DNA of 64,000 nt from Mameliella sp. MMSF_3455. Its GTDB lineage: Bacteria > Pseudomonadota > Alphaproteobacteria > Rhodobacterales > Rhodobacteraceae. This document shows, piece after piece, positions 9,116-17,444 of this stretch. The notes below the pieces were generated by a model, which saw only the letters and a list, made by a program, of their open reading frames with translations, searched no databases and had not been told where the DNA came from. The stretch is taken from assembly GCF_030733205.1 (NCBI RefSeq), contig NZ_JASHJL010000005.1, positions 142,909-206,908 of the forward strand, read 5' to 3'. Position numbers and translations under genes: made by a program. Positions within the stretch are counted from its first letter, which is position 1. The number at the start of each line of letters is the position of its first letter.

Positions 9116-10549
9116 TCAGGCGACCAGCGCGACCTTCGCCTTATCACCCTCCGCTTTCTCCTCATCGAAAAAAGCGTCGTGGAGGCTCTTGATGGCCTTG
9201 GCCATATCGTCCCGTTCCAGGATGTATTGCGTGTCCACGTTGCGCGGTCCCTGGCTTGCGCCGACCGAATAGATGCCCGCCTGGGCAAAGCTTTCCAGCC
9301 CGCGCTGCAGAACCGACAGACCGCTGAGGTCGCGGCCCACGACCGAAACCAGCGACAGCTTGCGCGTCTTGATCTCGGCATGGGGGTAACGCTCGGCCAG
9401 ATCGGACTCGACCCGGCGCAGCGCTTTCAGCGAGGTGTCAACGTAGTGCGTGACCGTGTTGGCGTTCGAGACCTTGGAGACGATGCGCACGTTGTGGCGC
9501 GTCAGCGCGTCAAGGATCGAGGCGTCATAGCCCTTCACCCCGACCATGTCCTGTTCGAACACTTCCAGCGCGATCACGTCCAGGCCGGTCACGATCTCGA
9601 CGCCCGGGCTGTCTGCCGGCTGGTCGTCGATCAGCGTGCCGGGATCGCCCGGATCAAAGGCGTTGGTGACGCGCAACGGCACGTTGGCCTGGCGCAGCGT
9701 CTTGGCCGCGGAGGGGTGGATCGCCTCCATCCCCAGGTTCGCCATCTGGTCGGCCACGTCGTAGTTGGTCCGGCCAAGCTTGCGCACCTTGTCTTCGCCA
9801 ACGATCTTGGGGTCGGCGGACGACAGGTGGAATTCCTTGTGAATGATCGCCTCGCGCGCGCCGGTCTGTGCGGCCAGTTCGCTGAAGGTCACCTCGGAAT
9901 AGCCGCGATCGAACTCGCGCATCAGGCCTTCGCGGCACTGGGCATAGCCGGTCACGATGGGCATTTCGGTCTCGGGGTCGATCCCTTCCATGCCACGATC
10001 CAGCCGCTCCTGCAGCGTCACCTCGCCATCGTCGCGCCAGCCGGTCAGGTCGACCAGCCGCGCGTTCACGCCGGCACGTTGCAGCAGCAGCACCGCCACA
10101 TGCGCCGAATGCGCCTCACCCAGGCCGGACAGCAGCTCACGGATGTGCAGCAGATGCGCGTTCAGCCGGAAATGGCCGTAGGAACACAGGCGTTGCAGGT
10201 CGATCAGGCAGTTGCGCGCCCCCTCGATCCGCTCCTGGACAAAATTGGTCGCCTGCTCGATGTCGCCGGGGTGGTCAAGCACCGCCTCGTGCGCCTCGAT
10301 CATGGCGTCGCTGACACGGCTCAGCGCCTCGTGCCAGCCGTGGTCGTCCTCGGCGTTGGCAAAGCGCGCATAGACGCCGTCCTCGCCGGTCTTCTTGTGT
10401 TCCAGCAGCAGGTTGGTGATTCCACCAAAGGCCGAAACGACAAATACACGACCGTAACGCGCCTCGCCGTCCTTGAGGAACAGCGTATCGCGCAGGTCGG
10501 CGAGGCGGGACATGCTTGTCCCGCCGATCTTTTCAACAGTGTGGGTCAT
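9116..10549 (-). CDS. ask: Aspartate kinase, ectoine-specific
   Basis: Ask_ect phosphorylates aspartate to feed aspartyl phosphate, and then aspartate semialdehyde, into ectoine synthesis. The 477-residue protein starts VEKIGGTSMSRL, the kinase substrate-binding signature KxGGTSM, and continues VFVVSAFGGITN. Two C-terminal ACT-type repeats (about 340-477) include the GVKGYDASIL and SLVSVVGRDLSG segments. This form is the one found as the last gene of ectABC operons and is usually not feedback-inhibited by lysine or threonine; that property is family knowledge, not visible here. The ATG lies 4 nt after the ectC stop, with its ribosome binding site (GAGGAGGTGGAGG) inside the end of ectC. The gene ends before a strong terminator. 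Confidence 0.92.
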   Translation of the reverse strand: MTHTVEKIGGTSMSRLADLRDTLFLKDGEARYGRVFVVSAFGGITNLLLEHKKTGEDGVYARFANAEDDHGWHEALSRVSDAMIEAHEAVLDHPGDIEQATNFVQERIEGARNCLIDLQRLCSYGHFRLNAHLLHIRELLSGLGEAHSAHVAVLLLQRAGVNARLVDLTGWRDDGEVTLQERLDRGMEGIDPETEMPIVTGYAQCREGLMREFDRGYSEVTFSELAAQTGAREAIIHKEFHLSSADPKIVGEDKVRKLGRTNYDVADQMANLGMEAIHPSAAKTLRQANVPLRVTNAFDPGDPGTLIDDQPADSPGVEIVTGLDVIALEVFEQDMVGVKGYDASILDALTRHNVRIVSKVSNANTVTHYVDTSLKALRRVESDLAERYPHAEIKTRKLSLVSVVGRDLSGLSVLQRGLESFAQAGIYSVGASQGPRNVDTQYILERDDMAKAIKSLHDAFFDEEKAEGDKAKVALVA

Positions 10550-10553
10550 GTGT

Positions 10554-10955
10554 TTAGGCCTCCACCTCCTCGGGGGCGGCATAGGATCCATCTTCGCGGT
10601 GCACTTCCTTGCCGGTCACCGGCGGATTGAAGCAGCAGGCCATCCAGAGTTCTTCCTCGGCCCGCAGCGTGTGCTTGTCGTGCTCGTTGAGCGCATACAT
10701 GGTGCCCGGCTTGATCTGGTGGGTCTCACCGGTCTTGAGGTCGGTGATCGACCCCTTGCCCTGCATGCAGTAGACGCTCTCGAAGTGGTTCTTGTAGTGG
10801 AACGTGTGTTCCGAGCCGGCTTCGAGCACGGTGATGTGGAAGGAAAACCCCATTCCATCATCCGCCAGCAGCATCCGCACGCTCGTCCACTGCGCATCGG
10901 AGACGACGCGCTCTTTCTGGTTCTTGCTGATCTCTTCGAAATCTCTGACGATCAT
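10554..10955 (-). CDS. ectC: L-ectoine synthase
   Basis: EctC cyclises N-gamma-acetyl-diaminobutyrate to ectoine, the last step of the pathway. The 133-residue cupin has the expected length and opens MIVRDFEEI, a common EctC start. The barrel motifs EHTFHYKNHFESVYCMQGKG and PGTMYALNEHDKHTLRA contain the metal-binding Glu, Tyr and His residues of the family. It sits 5 bp after ectB and 4 bp before the aspartate kinase, so it is clearly in the operon. No ectD hydroxylase follows, so 5-hydroxyectoine is not made from this locus. The identification is firm. Confidence 0.96.
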   Translation of the reverse strand: MIVRDFEEISKNQKERVVSDAQWTSVRMLLADDGMGFSFHITVLEAGSEHTFHYKNHFESVYCMQGKGSITDLKTGETHQIKPGTMYALNEHDKHTLRAEEELWMACCFNPPVTGKEVHREDGSYAAPEEVEA

Positions 10956-10960
10956 GGCTG

Positions 10961-12247
10961 TTACTCCGCTGCAATCTTCTGGGTCGACAGCACCGAACGC
11001 GCCGCGTCGATCAGGATGTTCAGACCATCCTTGAGGGTTTCGTCCGGGGTGGTGAGCGGGGCAAGCACCTTGACCACCTCGTCCTCGGCACCCGAGGTTT
11101 CGATGATCAGTCCGTTTTCAAAGGCCTCGGCGCAGATCGCCGCCGCCAGGTCACCGGACCCGACGTCCACGCCGCGCATCATGCCACGGCCCTTCAGCTT
11201 GGCGTCCGGGATCATCGAGGCGATCGTCTCCAGCCCATGTTCCACGGTCTGTGCACGACGCTTGATGTCCTTCTGGAATTCATCATCGCTCCAGAACTTC
11301 TCGAGCGCCACGCGGGCGGTCACGAAGGCATGGGTGTTGCCGCGGAAGGTGCCGTTGTGTTCGGCGGGTTTCCAGATGTCCAGCTCGGGCTTGATCAGCA
11401 GCGCGGCAAAGGGAAGTCCCATCCCGCTCAGCGACTTTGCCAGCGGAATCAGGTCCGGCTCGATGCCCATTTCCTCGAAGGAGAAGAAGGTGCCGGTGCG
11501 GCCACAACCTGCCTGGATGTCATCGACGATAAGCAGTGCGCCATGTTCCTTGGCAAGACGCGCGATGCCCTGCATGAACTCCTTGGACGCGGCGTTCAGA
11601 CCACCCTCGCCCTGCACGGGTTCGATGATAAAGGCTGCCGGCGCGTCGACGCCCGAGGACGGGTTGCCAAGCATCTGCTCGATGATGTCGAGGCTGTCGA
11701 CCTCATCGCCAAAGGCGCCTTCGAACGGCATGTGCGTGGTGCCCGACAGCGGGGTGCCACCGCCGTTCCGCTTGCCGGCATTGCCGGTGGCGGCGAGCGC
11801 ACCCAGCGTCATGCCGTGGAAACCGTTGGTGAAGGCGATCACGTTCGTGCGGCCGGTCACCTTGCGCGCCAGCTTGATCGCGGCCTCGACGGCGTTGGTG
11901 CCGGTCGGGCCGGTCATCATGATCTTGTGGTCCATGCCGCGCGGCTTGAGGATCAGTTCCTCGAAGGTCTCGAGGAAGCGCGCCTTCTCGCCGGTGTGCA
12001 TGTCCAGGCCGTGCGCGATCCCGTTATGCGACAGATGGTTCATCAGCGCGCATTTCATGTCGGGATCGTTGTGACCGTAGTTCAGCGACGAACAGCCGGC
12101 CAAGAAATCGATATAGGTCCGCCCTGCGGCGTCGGTCATCTCCGAGCCAAGCGCGGTGGTGAAAACGGTATCAAAGCTGCGGCAGTAGCTCCGCGCTTCC
12201 GACTCCCGTCGTTTGAAGATCGTGGGGTGAAAGGTCTGGGACGACAT
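10961..12247 (-). CDS. ectB: Diaminobutyrate-2-oxoglutarate aminotransferase
   Basis: EctB transaminates aspartate semialdehyde to L-2,4-diaminobutyrate using glutamate, the first committed step to ectoine. The 428-residue class-III PLP aminotransferase starts at ATG 12247, with FKRRESEARSYCRSF typical of EctB. Visible features are the TGPTGTNAVEAAIKLAR cofactor loop (112-128), EPVQGEGG (209-216), VDDIQAG with the PLP-nitrogen Asp (241-247), and the Schiff-base Lys271 in PLAKSLSGMG. The frame runs open for 66 codons upstream into ectA, but those lack similarity to the family. It lies 47 bp downstream of ectA and 5 bp upstream of ectC. Confidence 0.96.
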   Translation of the reverse strand: MSSQTFHPTIFKRRESEARSYCRSFDTVFTTALGSEMTDAAGRTYIDFLAGCSSLNYGHNDPDMKCALMNHLSHNGIAHGLDMHTGEKARFLETFEELILKPRGMDHKIMMTGPTGTNAVEAAIKLARKVTGRTNVIAFTNGFHGMTLGALAATGNAGKRNGGGTPLSGTTHMPFEGAFGDEVDSLDIIEQMLGNPSSGVDAPAAFIIEPVQGEGGLNAASKEFMQGIARLAKEHGALLIVDDIQAGCGRTGTFFSFEEMGIEPDLIPLAKSLSGMGLPFAALLIKPELDIWKPAEHNGTFRGNTHAFVTARVALEKFWSDDEFQKDIKRRAQTVEHGLETIASMIPDAKLKGRGMMRGVDVGSGDLAAAICAEAFENGLIIETSGAEDEVVKVLAPLTTPDETLKDGLNILIDAARSVLSTQKIAAE

Positions 12248-12294
12248 TATGTGCTCTCGTTCTATGTGAGGAATGTGGGCGAAGGGCGCGGGGC

Positions 12295-12825
12295 TCAGGC
12301 CGCCTGCGCCAGCTCTTCGGCCACCTTGATGGTCACGAGGTTCTCGGTCTTGTGCCGCTTGTTGAAGTGCAGCGACTGCGTGTAGTAGGGCTGCACGTCG
12401 AGACCACGGCCCATGCGGCGCGCGAACTTGCGGAACAGCGCCCACGAAGCGTCGTTGTCACCGGTGATGGTGGTCTGCATGCGGGTCACGTCCTCGCAGA
12501 CGTCACGGTTCAGGATGGTCTGCAGCATCAGGCCGCCAAGACCCATACCGCGCGCCTTGTCGGACACGGCAACCTGCCAGACGAACAGGGTGTCCGGCTC
12601 GTTGGGAAGGACATAGCCCGACACCCAACCGACGATCTCCCCATCCAGTTCGGCAACGACGCAGGTGTCGGCGAAGTGATCGCACTGCAGCAGGTTGCAG
12701 TACATCGAGTTCTCGTCGAGCGGCTTGCACGAGCGTACCAGCTCCCAGATCGCCGCCCCGTCTTCTGCGGTGGGCACACGCAGGCTGGGCAAGGACGAAC
12801 GGGCGATATCGCGCGGATGTTGCAT
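12295..12825 (-). CDS. ectA: Diaminobutyrate acetyltransferase
   Basis: EctA acetylates L-2,4-diaminobutyrate at the gamma-amino group. The 176-residue GNAT protein has the acetyl-CoA loop ARGMGLGGLM (91-100) after VWQVAVSDK, and the EctA-typical SCKPLDENSMYCNLLQCDHF (32-51). A strong ribosome binding site (CGAGGAG) precedes the ATG. It is the first gene of the ectA-ectB-ectC-ask operon and is divergent from a MarR-family gene. The 190-bp space between them is AT-rich for this genome and must hold the osmotic control of the operon. Confidence 0.95.
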   Translation of the reverse strand: MQHPRDIARSSLPSLRVPTAEDGAAIWELVRSCKPLDENSMYCNLLQCDHFADTCVVAELDGEIVGWVSGYVLPNEPDTLFVWQVAVSDKARGMGLGGLMLQTILNRDVCEDVTRMQTTITGDNDASWALFRKFARRMGRGLDVQPYYTQSLHFNKRHKTENLVTIKVAEELAQAA

Positions 12826-12857
12826 AGGATGAAGTCTCCTCGTTTGCTTTGGATGAC

Positions 12858-12886
12858 GAAATAGCGTGCTGCCCCTGAAATTTCAA
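12858..12886 (-). promoter_or_regulatory. Candidate sigma-70 promoter of the ect operon
   Basis: On the minus strand TTGAAA (12881-12886) and TATTTC (12858-12863) are separated by 17 bp and lie 33 bp or more upstream of the ectA start. The -35 is good and the -10 is poor, as often seen for osmotically induced promoters. This is an inference from spacing alone. Confidence 0.35.
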
Positions 12887-13015
12887 CTGGCAAAGCAATT
12901 TTTATCCGCTTTCAGCCAAATATGGCCTCTATCGCGCGTGTTTCGGCCTTATTTAGCTTAGGATGGCAAAGCACTATTGCCTTGAATACCCCGTGAGAGA
13001 CCTATATCGTTAGTC

Positions 13016-13519
13016 ATGCTAATCAATGGAACACTGATGGACCGCGTCGATACCTGCCTGATTGCAATCCGCCGAATCCTGCGCGCGACCGAGTTGTACG
13101 GACGCGAGCTGAAACAGACGTCCGGCATCACGGCGGTGCAGTTCCGGGTCCTTCAGATCATCTCTGAGCGCAGCCACGCGACGGCCAAGGAAATATCCGT
13201 CCGCATGCGCGTGTCGCAGGCCACCGTGACCTCGCTGGTGGACAAGCTGGTGCGCCAGGGCATGGTTGTCCGTGAGAAATCCGAACAGGATCGACGCCAG
13301 ACCAACATTCACATCACCCCCAAGGGCCGCCAGACACTGGACGAGGCCCCCGATCCGCTGCAGCAGCGGTTCGTGCGCAAGTTCGACGCGATGGAGGACT
13401 GGGAGCAATCCATGCTGGTCTCCAGCCTGGAAAGGGTGGCCACGATGCTGGACGCCGAGGATCTCGACGCCTCCCCCGTGCTCGACACCGGAGAGCTCAA
13501 ACGCACACTGGATCACTGA
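13016..13519 (+). CDS. ectR: MarR-family regulator of the ectoine operon (EctR-like)
   Basis: This 167-residue MarR-type protein has a winged helix-turn-helix at about residues 50-115 (ATAKEISVRMRVSQATVTSL recognition region, then the wing EQDRRQTNIHIT). Its position divergent from ectA matches EctR regulators known to control ectABC in methylotrophs and other halotolerant proteobacteria, so control of ectoine synthesis and of itself is likely. The start is uncertain: ATG 13016 gives 167 residues, ATG 13037 (eighth codon) gives 160; neither has a strong ribosome binding site. An imperfect TTAG-N5-CTAA inverted repeat lies across 13011-13023 at the first ATG and could be an operator, which would favour the second start. 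It is followed by a hairpin near 13720. Confidence 0.8.
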   Translation: MLINGTLMDRVDTCLIAIRRILRATELYGRELKQTSGITAVQFRVLQIISERSHATAKEISVRMRVSQATVTSLVDKLVRQGMVVREKSEQDRRQTNIHITPKGRQTLDEAPDPLQQRFVRKFDAMEDWEQSMLVSSLERVATMLDAEDLDASPVLDTGELKRTLDH

Positions 13520-13708
13520 GCAGCAGCGCGCTGCAGATCTCGCTCGACGTCCCGTCATCTCTCAGGCGGTGCTATTCGTGATCTTGGAGGGCCTGATCAA
13601 TGACGGCACCGTGTGGATGAACACGACCACCGATCCCGACATCCGCCGTCAATCGCTGCGGCAAAGGGGTGTCCCAAGGGGCCGGTCACAGCAGTAATGC
13701 TGTTTCTG

Positions 13709-13732
13709 AAAACGCGCCGGCACCGGCGTTTT
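13709..13732. terminator. Hairpin between convergent ectR and sensor kinase
   Basis: The arms AAAACGC-GCCGG and CCGGCGTTTT form a stem with a 2-nt bulge and a CA loop, A-rich on the left and T-rich on the right. This fits a bidirectional terminator between two convergent genes. It lies 190 bp past the ectR stop and 66 bp past the kinase stop. Confidence 0.5.
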
Positions 13733-13797
13733 GCCGCCCAGACCGCAGAGAGGGCGCTCGTGGATGCAGAGCGCTTCACGTCGCATCGCAAAGGCGC

Positions 13798-14772
13798 TCA
13801 GCGCTCGGCGGATGCAAACCTGATCCCCAGCCGCGTGCCCCGTTCCGCAGGTAACAACCAGATACCGGCGCCGTGGGCGGTCAGCAGGTTGCGGACGATG
13901 GCCAGCCCCATGCCGGTGCCCCCTTCCCCACGGCGCGTGGTGAAGAACGGGTCAAAGACGCGCGCGGCGTTGCCCGGCGAAATCCCCGTCCCGTCATCCT
14001 GCACCTGCAAAAAGGGCGCTCCGTCTTCCGACCCGGTGCGCAACAGAACCTGGCGCGCGCCATGTTCCCCCGCGTTGCGCAGAAGCTGCCCCAGGACGAT
14101 CTTCATACCCGCCCCGGCGATCGGCAAGGGAACGCTGCCACCCTCGACCTGCAGGGCAAGGTCCGGGTGGTCCTCGCGCAGGCCCGTGCGCAGATCGTCC
14201 AGCGTGGACGTGCCAAGGTAGCGTGTCTCCCGCGCGCGGGCGACCTCGCGCAGCGCGGCAAGCTGGCGTTCGATCTGGGTGCAGGCGCCATCGACCTGCG
14301 CCACCAGCGCCGCGTCCTCACGGCCCAGCGCCCCGCCGTCCTCCAACAGTTCACTGGCCGCGCGGATTGCCGTGACAGGCGTGCGCAGTTCATGCGTGAC
14401 CTGATCGGTAAAGGCGCGGATCGTCGCCTCTCGGTCGCGCAGCGTCTCGGCCATCGCGATCACGCGGCGGGCGGTGGCGTGCAGTTCATGCGTGCCGAAA
14501 TGGCGCGGCGGCGCCGGAGTGCCGCCGCGCTCCTGCGCCTCGGCATAGGCCTCGAGCGCGCGGATCGGGCGCAGCAAGAGCCGTACCAACAGCCAGCCCA
14601 GCACCGCCGTCACCAGCGTGATCGACAGGGCCAACAGGATCGCCGCGTTGCGGAACCCGATCACCGGCCCCAGGTAGCGCAGCGCCACCAGACCCGCGAA
14701 GGAAACGACCAGCGTACCGCCCAGTGCCCCGCCAAGGACAAAGCCCAACGAGGGCCGCCAGTGCCCGCTCAT
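13798..14772 (-). CDS. Two-component sensor histidine kinase
   Basis: This 324-residue membrane kinase has two transmembrane segments (about 10-32 and 42-65) with almost no periplasmic loop between them, so it probably senses within or near the membrane. A HAMP-like linker follows, then the H-box FTDQVTHELRTPV with phospho-acceptor His127, the N-box GQLLRNAGEHGA, the G1 box DDGTGIS, the F box FDPFFTTRR and the G2 box GGTGMGLAIV. The start ATG overlaps the stop of the upstream response regulator by 4 nt (ATGA), so the two form a co-translated pair. The signal is unknown. Confidence 0.88.
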   Translation of the reverse strand: MSGHWRPSLGFVLGGALGGTLVVSFAGLVALRYLGPVIGFRNAAILLALSITLVTAVLGWLLVRLLLRPIRALEAYAEAQERGGTPAPPRHFGTHELHATARRVIAMAETLRDREATIRAFTDQVTHELRTPVTAIRAASELLEDGGALGREDAALVAQVDGACTQIERQLAALREVARARETRYLGTSTLDDLRTGLREDHPDLALQVEGGSVPLPIAGAGMKIVLGQLLRNAGEHGARQVLLRTGSEDGAPFLQVQDDGTGISPGNAARVFDPFFTTRRGEGGTGMGLAIVRNLLTAHGAGIWLLPAERGTRLGIRFASAER

Positions 14773-16928
14773 CGGCACGGCCCCATCCGCATTCCCTGCC
14801 CGTGCACCGTCTCGACCGCCCCGGCGCAGCCCGCCTCGGCCAGCTTGCGGCGCAGGTTGCGCAGGTGGCTGTCCAGCGTCCGATCCGACACCGCGCTTTG
14901 CGCGCCCCAAAGCGCGGCGACGAGATCGGCGCGCCGGGTCAGCCGGGCGGGGTCCTGCATCAGCCGCGCCAGAAGCCCGAATTCGGTTGCGGTCAGGGCG
15001 ATCTCGGCTGGACCAAAGCGGCAGAGCCGCGCATGGCAATCCAGCGTCAACCGCCCCCGTTCCAGCCGTGCCGGCGCAGCGCCGCGCGCGGTGCGTTTCA
15101 GGATCGCCCCGACCCGCGCCACCAGTTCGCGTGGACTGAAGGGCTTGGTCACATAGTCGTCGGCCCCCAGTTCCAGGCCAAGGATGCGGTCGATCTCGTC
15201 GTCGCGCGCGGTCAGAAAGAGGATCGGCACCTCGGATCGTGCGCGGATGCGGCGGCAGGTCTCGAACCCGTCCATCTCGGGCAGGCCAACGTCCAGCACC
15301 ACCAGGTCCGGCGCCTCGCGCGCGGCATGGATCAGCGCCTGCTGCCCGTCGCCGGCGGTGATGACCGCATGGCCCGCCCGTTCCAGCGCAAGCCGCACCA
15401 GTTCACGCAGGCGGGGATCGTCGTCCACTATCAGGATCTTCATCAGGGCCGCTTCCACCATCACGCCTTGTACATAACGGCTTGCGCGCCAGGTGCGAAA
15501 GCCCCACCCCCGCCAGTCCTCGACCTGCGGACGGGAAATCCGGCAAGGCCCCAAATAGACCGAACGCCCGATAACCCGGCCCAGGCCGCTTTCGACGATC
15601 GGCCCTGCGGCCATCGGGCCCAAACCGCAGAGATACCACAGGTCCGGCTCTGCCCGGGTCACGTTTTCTGCCGCGATCACCTGGGCGAAGTTCACCATCG
15701 CGCAGAAGTACAGCGTCGCCAGCCCCAGAACACCGCCCCGCACCAGCAACCAGCGGTTCGATCGCGTCCGCAGCACCTGCCATAGCGCCAATCCCAGCCC
15801 CGCCGCCACCAGCACCATCCAGATGAACGCGTGTAGTCGGAGGTAGGTCAGCCCGAAGGTCTCGACGTACAGGTCCAGCCGCAGCGCAGCCGCCCCGCAC
15901 AGCACCATGTTCTGCACCAGCCAGAGCATCAGCAGCGGCCGGATCAGGCGGCGTTCGCCCAGGAATGGCCGCGCCGCCAGGGCAAATACCCCCGCCAGAA
16001 CCGCCGCGGCCAACAGCGGATAGGCGCCGCGATGGGCGTATTCGGCCAGGGTCATCCCCTCGGGCAGATCGGCACCCCCCAGCAGAATCGTAACATCGGT
16101 GAGGCTTTGTACCGCGATCAGCAGGTTGAAGACCGCCAGGCCGCGCAGGACAGAGCCGGAGTTGAGCCACCCCGGCGCAATCGACGGCATCACGGCCCAG
16201 CGCGCAGCCCGATCACGCAACGGAACCGGCGCCAGGATTGGAGCGACCAGCACCGCAACCCCACCCCAGAAGACAAGGCGCTGCGCCAGTTGCCACAGAT
16301 CCAGGTCGATCCGCACAAGCTGTGCCAGCACCGGGTTCGCCTGCATCAAGAGTGCCGCCAGCACCAAGGTGCCACCCAGCGGCAAGGCCCAGTCCCGCAA
16401 GAGACCTCGCGCCAGCGGAACCGGCGCCTCTGCCAGGACTGCGGGCAAGACGATCAGGCGTCGCGGATCAAGCTGAGCCAGCCAGGCCAGCGGCAGTCGC
16501 GCCAGAAAAGCGCCCGTGCTGGCCAAAAGCACGGATAGCCGCGCCGCCGGGTGATGCGCCCAGATCAGTGCTCCGCCCACCCCGACCAGCAGAAAGGCAA
16601 TCGAGAGCATTTGCAGGTGCTCAACTGCGGGCAGCGCCGCGACCAGGAACAGCCCCACGGGGCGCCACCCCGCCTTGGTCCCCGGCAGGCCCCATGCCAG
16701 GATCGCCGCAGCAAAGATCACCAGCGACAGGCCCGGCGCCTTGCCCCAGAACAGAACGTCCGCCAGCGCCACAAGGCTCAGAACCGCCGCTATTCGCCGG
16801 GGAAACCGCAGCCCGGCACGGGCGGTCCCACCGTCGCCCTGCGCTGGCGGGGTGGCGCCGTCGTCCAGCCACCAGCCGTCCTTTGCCAATGCATGTGGCA
16901 GACCCGGGATGCTCAATTGCCTGTCCAT
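14769..16928 (-). CDS. DUF4153/4173 membrane protein fused in frame to OmpR-type response regulator
   Basis: One uninterrupted frame of 719 codons joins two modules. Residues 1-490 form a multi-pass membrane protein with about 12 hydrophobic segments and hallmarks of the DUF4153/DUF4173 family (AEYAHRGAYPLLAAAVLA, ALRLDLYVETFGLT, RSNRWLLV). From residue 496 a complete OmpR-type regulator follows: MKILIVDDD, phospho-acceptor Asp546 in VVLDVGLPEMDG, FLTARDDE, Lys in YVTKPFSPRE, and a C-terminal winged helix (RTLDSHLRNLRRKL). No stop separates them. Either this is a true membrane-tethered regulator, or the regulator is also made from an internal start near 15443-15461. The ATG at 16928 has AGGAG upstream. 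The gene overlaps the cognate kinase by 4 nt. Confidence 0.75.
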   Translation of the reverse strand: MDRQLSIPGLPHALAKDGWWLDDGATPPAQGDGGTARAGLRFPRRIAAVLSLVALADVLFWGKAPGLSLVIFAAAILAWGLPGTKAGWRPVGLFLVAALPAVEHLQMLSIAFLLVGVGGALIWAHHPAARLSVLLASTGAFLARLPLAWLAQLDPRRLIVLPAVLAEAPVPLARGLLRDWALPLGGTLVLAALLMQANPVLAQLVRIDLDLWQLAQRLVFWGGVAVLVAPILAPVPLRDRAARWAVMPSIAPGWLNSGSVLRGLAVFNLLIAVQSLTDVTILLGGADLPEGMTLAEYAHRGAYPLLAAAVLAGVFALAARPFLGERRLIRPLLMLWLVQNMVLCGAAALRLDLYVETFGLTYLRLHAFIWMVLVAAGLGLALWQVLRTRSNRWLLVRGGVLGLATLYFCAMVNFAQVIAAENVTRAEPDLWYLCGLGPMAAGPIVESGLGRVIGRSVYLGPCRISRPQVEDWRGWGFRTWRASRYVQGVMVEAALMKILIVDDDPRLRELVRLALERAGHAVITAGDGQQALIHAAREAPDLVVLDVGLPEMDGFETCRRIRARSEVPILFLTARDDEIDRILGLELGADDYVTKPFSPRELVARVGAILKRTARGAAPARLERGRLTLDCHARLCRFGPAEIALTATEFGLLARLMQDPARLTRRADLVAALWGAQSAVSDRTLDSHLRNLRRKLAEAGCAGAVETVHGQGMRMGPCR
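15441..15461 (-). other. Possible internal start for a free response regulator
   Basis: Two in-frame ATG codons (15459-15461 and 15441-15443) lie exactly where the response-regulator domain begins. The first has AAGG about 4-5 nt upstream. Starting at 15443 gives a 224-residue OmpR-type protein of ordinary length, which is the form seen in most genomes. Whether the fusion, the free regulator, or both are made cannot be decided from sequence. Confidence 0.45.
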
Positions 16929-17444
16929 GTCCCAATCTCCTGTTTCGGAATGGGATCAGACTGGACCTGGCTGCGTGCAGAGCTTGCGCGTGATTTGTGC
17001 AGTTTTCGTGCAGAGCCGGTCGGTACAGGCCGCGCCACGGATCGAGGACGCGGCCCAAAGCCCGGCTGCGGCGGGCCTTGATGCCTTTCGTCATGCAGAC
17101 CCGGGCCCATAGCGCCGAACAGTCCGCCCGGCGTGTCACTGTTCCAGTCCAATCCGACCCAACCTGCGACCGGCAACGTGCCTTCGGCCCTCGGGCGCGA
17201 CGTCCGCGCGGTTCCAGCGCCAATCGGTCGGCTCTGCTGAATACGCGCGGTCCGATGACCGCTGTGTCGATCGTGTTCGAACGCCGGAACGTGGACGAGT
17301 TGCGGCGCGCCGACCGCGATAATCATGACCCAAATCTGCTGCCAGGCGACGCCATCGACGGCTACGGCAGCGGTGTCACCAATATGGTCGAGGTGGCGCG
17401 CGTTCCGGGGGCAGTCGGCGCCGTGGCGGTGCTCGGCACCTAAG
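16929..17444. other. 516-bp stretch without a supported gene
   Basis: This lies between the divergently oriented start of the membrane-regulator fusion and the 3' end of the hybrid kinase. Open frames exist on both strands, for example 16997-17443 plus, but none has a motif I recognise. The composition is as GC-rich as coding DNA, so a decayed gene is possible. The left end carries the promoter region of the fusion gene. Confidence 0.35.

Noticed and set aside
16997..17443. 148-codon plus-strand frame as a gene
   Set aside because: It has no motif, no convincing ribosome binding site, and overlaps frames of similar length on the other strand.
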